This document shows positions 15,225 to 19,221 of a stretch of DNA of 19,221 nucleotides, in pieces (position 1 is the first letter of the stretch; the number at the start of each line of letters is the position of its first letter). The stretch comes from UBA11855 sp964591705 (GTDB taxonomy: Archaea > Thermoproteota > Bathyarchaeia > Bathyarchaeales > Bathycorpusculaceae): contig CAZQCX010000032.1 of NCBI GenBank assembly GCA_964591705.1, positions 1-19,221 on the forward strand, written 5' to 3'. The position numbers and the translations under genes are program-made. The notes under the pieces were generated by a model that saw only the letters and a list, made by a program, of their open reading frames with translations, was not told the origin of the DNA and made no database searches.

Positions 15225-16178
15225 GTGAAAACGTTGACAAAAACAGCACTCATTCGAATGCTGCCCGTTTTGCTCGCAGCGAGTTTCTTAGCGTCAACAC
15301 TCACTGTGACCACGGAAGCCCAACTTATCAGTAGCTCGAAAACCGTTGGCTTATGGCACATGAACGAAATCGTTGCGGCAGGGCATCTCGAGATAACGCC
15401 GGATGCTACGGGTGATAACCCAGGAACATTGATTCGTGCGCCTTTAAGTCCGAGACTCGTCGAGGGCAGATTTGAAAAAGCATTGAAATTCGATGGGAAC
15501 AACGGGGTTTATGTACCTATCCGCTTCATAGTTGGCTTTCCTCCTTCGCCTGAACCAATATACATTCCGGTTTCGACCAGCTTGGATATTCAAAAAGAGC
15601 TTCGTATTGAAGCATGGATCAGTGCTCAAGGTTTCAAAGATGCGCCTTACAACAACATCGTGGTCAAATGTAGTCGCAGGGATGCTTCATCAGAAAACAC
15701 AACCAGAGTCTACGGTATCGCAATCAAGCCAGACGGAATTGAAAATGGCCATTCGGTCCCGAGAGGCGCTTTGAGCGGTTACGTTTTCACGGATACCGGA
15801 GGATTCAACGAAATCATAACGACGGATTCAGTTGTGCCCCTGAATGAGTGGGTTCACGTTGCCTTCACACGCAGTCTCACGACAGGAATGCATTTGTACA
15901 TTAACGGAAAAGAAAAAGCCATCAAACCTCTCTATGGAACTCAGAATCCGAGTGGGACAATCATTGATGGAACAGAAGTCTATTTCGGGCATGATGCAAT
16001 AACCGCAATTGATGAGATCGTGATCTCCGACTTATCCCCTGAATCTGGAACCTTGAAGGCGGAGTTCGACATTGGTCCAAACCTGCTGGTTGCAGTGATT
16101 ACGGTTACTTCAATACTTTCTGTCGCATTGATTCTTCGAAGACTGATCCAGATGTGGACGATTCGCTCAAAGCCTTGA
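15225..16178 (+). CDS. Secreted, membrane-anchored LamG/concanavalin-like domain protein
   Basis: The 317-residue protein has a signal peptide (MKTLTKTALIRMLPVLLAAS and on to about residue 32, basic start then hydrophobic core). A laminin-G/ConA-like lectin domain follows (about 40-275): GLWHMNE, ALKFDGNNGVYVP, LRIEAWIS, NEWVHVAFTRS, LYINGKE and AIDEIVISDL are the family's typical beta-strand signatures. One C-terminal membrane helix (about 286-306) is followed by a short basic tail, so the domain faces outside the cell. LamG domains bind carbohydrate or protein, but the ligand is unknown here. The GTG start gives a good signal sequence; no clear ribosome site is seen. The radical SAM gene follows after 64 bases in the same direction. 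Confidence 0.85.
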   Translation: MKTLTKTALIRMLPVLLAASFLASTLTVTTEAQLISSSKTVGLWHMNEIVAAGHLEITPDATGDNPGTLIRAPLSPRLVEGRFEKALKFDGNNGVYVPIRFIVGFPPSPEPIYIPVSTSLDIQKELRIEAWISAQGFKDAPYNNIVVKCSRRDASSENTTRVYGIAIKPDGIENGHSVPRGALSGYVFTDTGGFNEIITTDSVVPLNEWVHVAFTRSLTTGMHLYINGKEKAIKPLYGTQNPSGTIIDGTEVYFGHDAITAIDEIVISDLSPESGTLKAEFDIGPNLLVAVITVTSILSVALILRRLIQMWTIRSKP

Positions 16179-16242
16179 GGACCATGTTAAGAATAAGGTG
16201 CGCTGAACCAGAGCTTTCGTCAAATTTCGCGAGGATGAGGGA

Positions 16243-17415
16243 GTGACTCTCACCTTCAAATTCATCGAGTTACTGCTCCGCCAGAAGTTACTGGGAAAAG
16301 GTCTGAAGGGAGAATTGAACGTTCCCGTTATTGTCTCTTTTGCTGTCACAAGGGAATGCAATCTAAGATGCTCACATTGCCATGCATCTGCTCGTGAGGC
16401 CATGAGCGATGAGCTAAGCATGAAAGAAGCGATGAGGGCTATCGAAGAAATGAGGAATCTTGGAACACAAGTCCTAATATTCAGCGGGGGAGAACCGCTT
16501 CTTAGAAAGGATTTTGTTGTTAATCTCGCTTCCCTCTGCATTGACGTTGGAATCATACCAGCAATCCTCACAAATGGCCAGCTCCTCACGGACAAGATGG
16601 CTTTGGAGCTTAAGGATGCTGGAATAGCAGCGGTTGGAATACCAATAGATTCAGTTGTGCCTGAAAACCATGATATGCTAAGATGCTCGAAAGGCGCTTT
16701 TGAAAAAGCCGTCAGAGCGATAAAGTCATGCCTTGCCATGGATCTCGAGGTCGTCGTAACTACTATGGCACTCAGTGGAACATTAGATGAAATACCTCTC
16801 CGAACAGAGTTTCTGAGACGCCTAGGAGTAAACCAGGTTGCGATCTACGACCTTGTTCCAACAGGACGAGGAAAAGACGTGATCGATCAGGCAATGACGC
16901 AGAGCCAGCGGATCAGTCTGATCCGTTACCTCAGAGACGTACAGGAGAAAGAACAAATGGTTTTCACGATATCCGGAGGACAACCCCTCTACCCCGAAAT
17001 CGTTACTCAACTGCACAAGTCGCGTGGCACAAGGCCGAGAGATTGCTTATTGAAGCAATTCTGGGTCAATTCACCCATTGGCTGCCATGCGGGACTCCTG
17101 TATTTCAGCCTGAGACCAAACGGAGACGTTTTCCCCTGCACCTTCTTGCCACTAAAGGTTGGAAACATCAGACAACAAAGCCTGTCAACAATATGGTATC
17201 ATTCAGAGGTCCTCAACAAGTTGAGGCAACGAAAACTCCTCAAAGGTAGATGTGGAGAATGTGACTATCGAGAATACTGCGGAGGGTGTCGCGGGAGGGC
17301 GTACGCACTCACGGGGGATTATTTGGAGTCAGACCCTGCGTGTCTCGAAGAGCTTCTTCGAGAAGTTAACGTTGCTCCAGCCGCGGTGGAGCGTTTTGGT
17401 TTTTGCGTGGGTTAA
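16243..17415 (+). CDS. Radical SAM enzyme with SPASM domain
   Basis: This 390-residue protein belongs to the radical SAM superfamily, using S-adenosylmethionine and a [4Fe-4S] cluster for radical chemistry. Seen: the cluster motif TRECNLRCSHC with Cys39, Cys43 and Cys46; SGGEP at 81-85 (SAM binding); and a C-terminal SPASM domain with Cys281, Cys299, Cys337, Cys340, Cys346, Cys349 and Cys367, enough for two auxiliary clusters. GCHAGLLYFSLRPNGDVFPC is close to the AhbD/PqqE-like group, which covers haem-pathway decarboxylases and peptide-modifying enzymes; the exact reaction is not decidable. No precursor-peptide gene is obvious next to it. The start is GTG with GAGG repeats just upstream (16231-16241). 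It ends 15 bases from the convergent KH gene. Confidence 0.92.
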   Translation: MTLTFKFIELLLRQKLLGKGLKGELNVPVIVSFAVTRECNLRCSHCHASAREAMSDELSMKEAMRAIEEMRNLGTQVLIFSGGEPLLRKDFVVNLASLCIDVGIIPAILTNGQLLTDKMALELKDAGIAAVGIPIDSVVPENHDMLRCSKGAFEKAVRAIKSCLAMDLEVVVTTMALSGTLDEIPLRTEFLRRLGVNQVAIYDLVPTGRGKDVIDQAMTQSQRISLIRYLRDVQEKEQMVFTISGGQPLYPEIVTQLHKSRGTRPRDCLLKQFWVNSPIGCHAGLLYFSLRPNGDVFPCTFLPLKVGNIRQQSLSTIWYHSEVLNKLRQRKLLKGRCGECDYREYCGGCRGRAYALTGDYLESDPACLEELLREVNVAPAAVERFGFCVG

Positions 17416-17430
17416 TCATGCGGAATACTA

Positions 17431-18009
17431 TTAGTCGCGTTCCGGCTGCTTCCACAGCTCTAGCATCTGTTTCTTCAATTCCCGACGTTTGTTCGCGAGA
17501 AACCTATAAACCGTATGATGCTGGCTTCCGTCGATGAGCATCTGAATTGCGCCTCGAGCCACGCTTACTTGGTCAAAAGTGCCAATTATGCCCACCGTGT
17601 GACCGTAAACAACAACCTCTGTGCTGGTCAGTTCCTCGACTATCCGCCTAGTTTTTCCGTTCATCCCGATTATTCTGCCCTTGACACGCTTTATGTCCGA
17701 TTCAGATCGACCAAATATCGTGCGCAGGTCGATGAGGTCAAAAATTGCCTCTTCGTCACGAATTAATCGAAAAGCCTGTTCCGGTGCGAATCCTCGGCCG
17801 ATTGCCGTTACAATATCTTTCGCCCTAAAAACTATGGAGGGATCGTTTGTTTTTTCAGGGAGCAACATTGTGACATCGCCCTGTTCGCTATCAATCTGGA
17901 GCTCAACGTTCAGTTTTTCTTCAATGTACTCCTTCACTCTTCCCTCCGGACCGACTAAAACCCCGACTCGTTCCTTCGGAATTCTCACGAAACCACTCTG
18001 TTTAGACAT
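17431..18009 (-). CDS. KH-domain RNA-binding protein (Pno1/Dim2-like)
   Basis: The 192-residue protein has two KH domains. KH1 has the GxxG loop GPEG at 20-23 in VGVLVGPEGRVKEYIEE; KH2 has GMNG at 115-118 in KGRIIGMNGKTRRIVEE. The segment IGRGFAPEQAFRLI (70-83) is a hallmark of the Pno1/Dim2 (Krr1-related) family. The eukaryotic homologue binds the 3' end of small-subunit rRNA during maturation and recruits the Nob1 nuclease; a similar role in archaea is inferred. The ATG follows the RIO1 stop codon directly (TGAATG), so the two are almost certainly translated from one message. The C-terminus is basic and helical. The pairing with RIO1 is common in archaea. Confidence 0.93.
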   Translation of the reverse strand: MSKQSGFVRIPKERVGVLVGPEGRVKEYIEEKLNVELQIDSEQGDVTMLLPEKTNDPSIVFRAKDIVTAIGRGFAPEQAFRLIRDEEAIFDLIDLRTIFGRSESDIKRVKGRIIGMNGKTRRIVEELTSTEVVVYGHTVGIIGTFDQVSVARGAIQMLIDGSQHHTVYRFLANKRRELKKQMLELWKQPERD

Positions 18010-18792
18010 TCACCCTACGACCAACCTGTATACCTCTTCTTTCGGAAGAACCTTGATGTCCATCCGACTAAAAAACCTGTTCAGGTTAGCAATGTCTCTT
18101 TCAAGGAGGGATTTTGCCAAAGGATGCGAGGTTGGAACTGACTGGGACATGTCGAACAAGACCGTTTTGCCCTTCCACATCATGACATTGTATTCGCTCA
18201 GATCACCGTGAACCAAATCAGCTTTGCGATAGAGCCGCCGCATGTAGGTCAACAGAGTTTTGTAGGTCTTCTCCGGATCCGCCGAGGTTTGCTCTTTGAG
18301 GCTGGGAGCGCTTGCACCATCTTCACCGATAAATTCCATGACCAAGACGTTTTTCCTGACTCCCAAAGGCTTGGGCACTCGAACCTTCGCCCTCGATGCT
18401 TGTTCTAGGTTCCTGAATTCTTTCTGTGCCCAGGTCGAGATCAACGATCTCGTGTCTCGCTTGACGCCTCTAAACCTGTGGTCGCCCTCGATGTACTTCA
18501 GCATCCCCTTGCGAAACTCGGCGGAAGCCGTAAGATATATTTTCACAGCGAGGTCTTTGCCTTCTTTGCTCTTTCCCCAGTAGATGCGCGCTTCCTTTCC
18601 AGCACTTACAACACCGTGCACTTCGTCCAAAATTCCGCTTTTTAAGAAGTCGAAGATAACCATCATTGTTGCTTGATCAAAAACTTCCTCGAGTGTTGCA
18701 CGCTCGGCGGAAAAGTCATGTTGCAGCATCTTGTCTCTTTTCTCGACCAACTTTTCTCTGTGCGCAATCTTCTCTTGCACTTTTCGGGACAT
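18010..18792 (-). CDS. rio1: RIO1-type serine/threonine protein kinase/ATPase
   Basis: RIO1 acts in late small-subunit ribosome maturation. The 260 residues match archaeal RIO1. Seen: a helical N-terminal extension (1-40); the RIO flexible P-loop variant SAGKEA (63-68, usually STGKEA); Lys84 in AVKIY; the catalytic loop HGDLSEYN (195-202) with Asp197; and the metal-binding loop FDMSQ (213-217, Asp214; usually IDxSQ), which carries the aspartate that is phosphorylated in this family. The start is ATG at 18792 with a TATA box about 33-40 bases upstream, so the leader is very short. It is the first gene of a two-gene operon with the KH protein. The aIF1A gene often found upstream in other archaea is not here. 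Confidence 0.95.
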   Translation of the reverse strand: MSRKVQEKIAHREKLVEKRDKMLQHDFSAERATLEEVFDQATMMVIFDFLKSGILDEVHGVVSAGKEARIYWGKSKEGKDLAVKIYLTASAEFRKGMLKYIEGDHRFRGVKRDTRSLISTWAQKEFRNLEQASRAKVRVPKPLGVRKNVLVMEFIGEDGASAPSLKEQTSADPEKTYKTLLTYMRRLYRKADLVHGDLSEYNVMMWKGKTVLFDMSQSVPTSHPLAKSLLERDIANLNRFFSRMDIKVLPKEEVYRLVVG

Positions 18793-18824
18793 TAAACGGT
18801 CGCCGATTTAGAAGGGGCGCGGAG

Positions 18825-18832
18825 TATTTAAA
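18825..18832 (-). promoter_or_regulatory. rio1: TATA box of the rio1-KH operon
   Basis: TTTAAATA on the minus strand places the transcription start about 10 bases before, or at, the rio1 ATG. The same word reads TATTTAAA on the plus strand and could also fire rightward into 18850 onward. Confidence 0.55.
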
Positions 18833-19114
18833 CAACAAACTTGGAGTTGGCACAGCTTCCAGCTTCGTCCACACCAAAGTCGCGCATTTGCAACTGTGGA
18901 CCGCAGACTATCCGAAGAAACGGGGCAGGTCCACATGCTGGAATCCGAAGAGGCGAGGACAGAAGACAGGACGGAGCCTGACTGGAGCAACACCATCGAA
19001 ATGCTACTGCGCAAAGGAGTCCGAGGCTACAGGGCAAATCACAAGGCAGGTTTGCATGCTTGACTTTTCACGGATAGAGACTCGCTTCCTCAAACCTTGA
19101 GAAACCTTCCTTTA

Positions 19115-19132
19115 TCAAGAGGATCCTCTTGA
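19115..19132. repeat. Perfect 18-bp palindrome
   Basis: TCAAGAGGATCCTCTTGA is fully self-complementary. A second, related palindrome AAGGA-GA-TCCTT follows at 19144-19155, and both share the AGGA/TCCT core. They could be protein binding sites or subterminal structures of a mobile element. Confidence 0.7.
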
Positions 19133-19178
19133 CTAACCAAAACAAGGAGATCCTTTAAAGTTTAGATAAAGTGAACTA

Positions 19179-19198
19179 CTCGCCCCTTACGGGGCGAG
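19179..19198 (+). repeat. Strong hairpin, possible end of an IS200/IS605-type element
   Basis: CTCGCCCC-TTAC-GGGGCGAG makes a perfect G+C-rich 8-bp stem with a 4-base loop, preceded by AAAGTGAACTA. The pattern of GTGAACTAC followed by a G+C-rich hairpin and then C(A/T)TC resembles, from memory, the conserved hairpin found at tnpB-associated (IS200/IS605) element ends and their guide RNAs. No transposase gene lies within the window, so one may sit just past the right edge, or only a remnant remains. An ordinary terminator is a second option. Confidence 0.4.
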
Positions 19199-19221
19199 CA
19201 TCTCCAATTAAAAACGGTTGA

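Larger units (their letters stand above)
18793..19221. other. Right-hand gap without a secure gene
   Basis: About 430 bases up to the window edge. A plus-strand frame from GTG 18896 to 19063 would encode 55 charged residues (including EEARTEDRTEPDWSNTIE and RKGVRGYRANHKAG). It looks somewhat protein-like but has no recognised family or ribosome site, so it is noted at low confidence only. The 3' part holds a perfect 18-bp palindrome, a shorter related palindrome and a strong hairpin, described separately. Confidence 0.35.

Noticed and set aside
18666..19100. Plus-strand open frame of 144 residues
   Set aside because: Its first part is antisense to rio1, and the remainder reads as low-quality protein; the GTG 18896 frame looks better but is also unproven.

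Overview
The window comes from an archaeon, most likely a TACK-type lineage such as Bathyarchaeia; the phylum is an inference and was not tested. Supporting evidence: an archaeal-type alanyl-tRNA synthetase with its extra N-terminal zinc module, an archaeal/eukaryal-type tyrosyl-tRNA synthetase, archaeal DnaG with an adjacent small TOPRIM protein, Pelota, a RIO1 kinase/KH protein pair, a tungsten-type aldehyde oxidoreductase, TATA/BRE-like promoters close to start codons, and very frequent TTG and GTG starts.

Layout. Bases 1-1309 are accessory DNA: the 5' part of a cas6 CRISPR-RNA endonuclease gene on the minus strand, running off the left edge, stands head-to-head with the C-terminal remnant of an archaeal tyrosine integrase. 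An intact tRNA-His(GTG) follows at 1355-1427. Bases 1428-1799 hold no protein gene but contain a G+C-rich, hairpin-forming stretch that may be an unassigned RNA. Bases 1800-4662 carry tyrS, a small TOPRIM protein and dnaG on the plus strand. An AOR-family oxidoreductase (5006-7129, minus) is divergent from pelA (7447-8523, plus), which is followed by alaS (8682-11486, plus).

Bases 11523-14088 are a minus-strand set: an MFS transporter whose 3' end overlaps a metallo-beta-lactamase-fold (UPF0282-like) gene, then a small helical protein with its own promoter. Bases 14089-15224 are sparse, with one small basic protein, one possible tiny acidic ORF and a perfect hairpin. Bases 15225-17415 encode a secreted, membrane-anchored LamG protein and a radical SAM/SPASM enzyme. 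Convergent to these, RIO1 and a two-KH-domain protein (17431-18792, minus) form a ribosome-biogenesis pair. The last 430 bases have no secure gene, but contain an 18-bp palindrome and a hairpin resembling the end of an IS200/IS605-type element.

Together the core genes serve translation and RNA metabolism: tRNA charging, ribosome rescue, small-subunit maturation, and DnaG as primase and exosome partner. The two ends look like sites of mobile-element activity. The clearest item not evident at first reading is the edge-truncated cas6, which keeps the catalytic-type His and Lys and therefore points to a CRISPR-Cas locus just left of the window.
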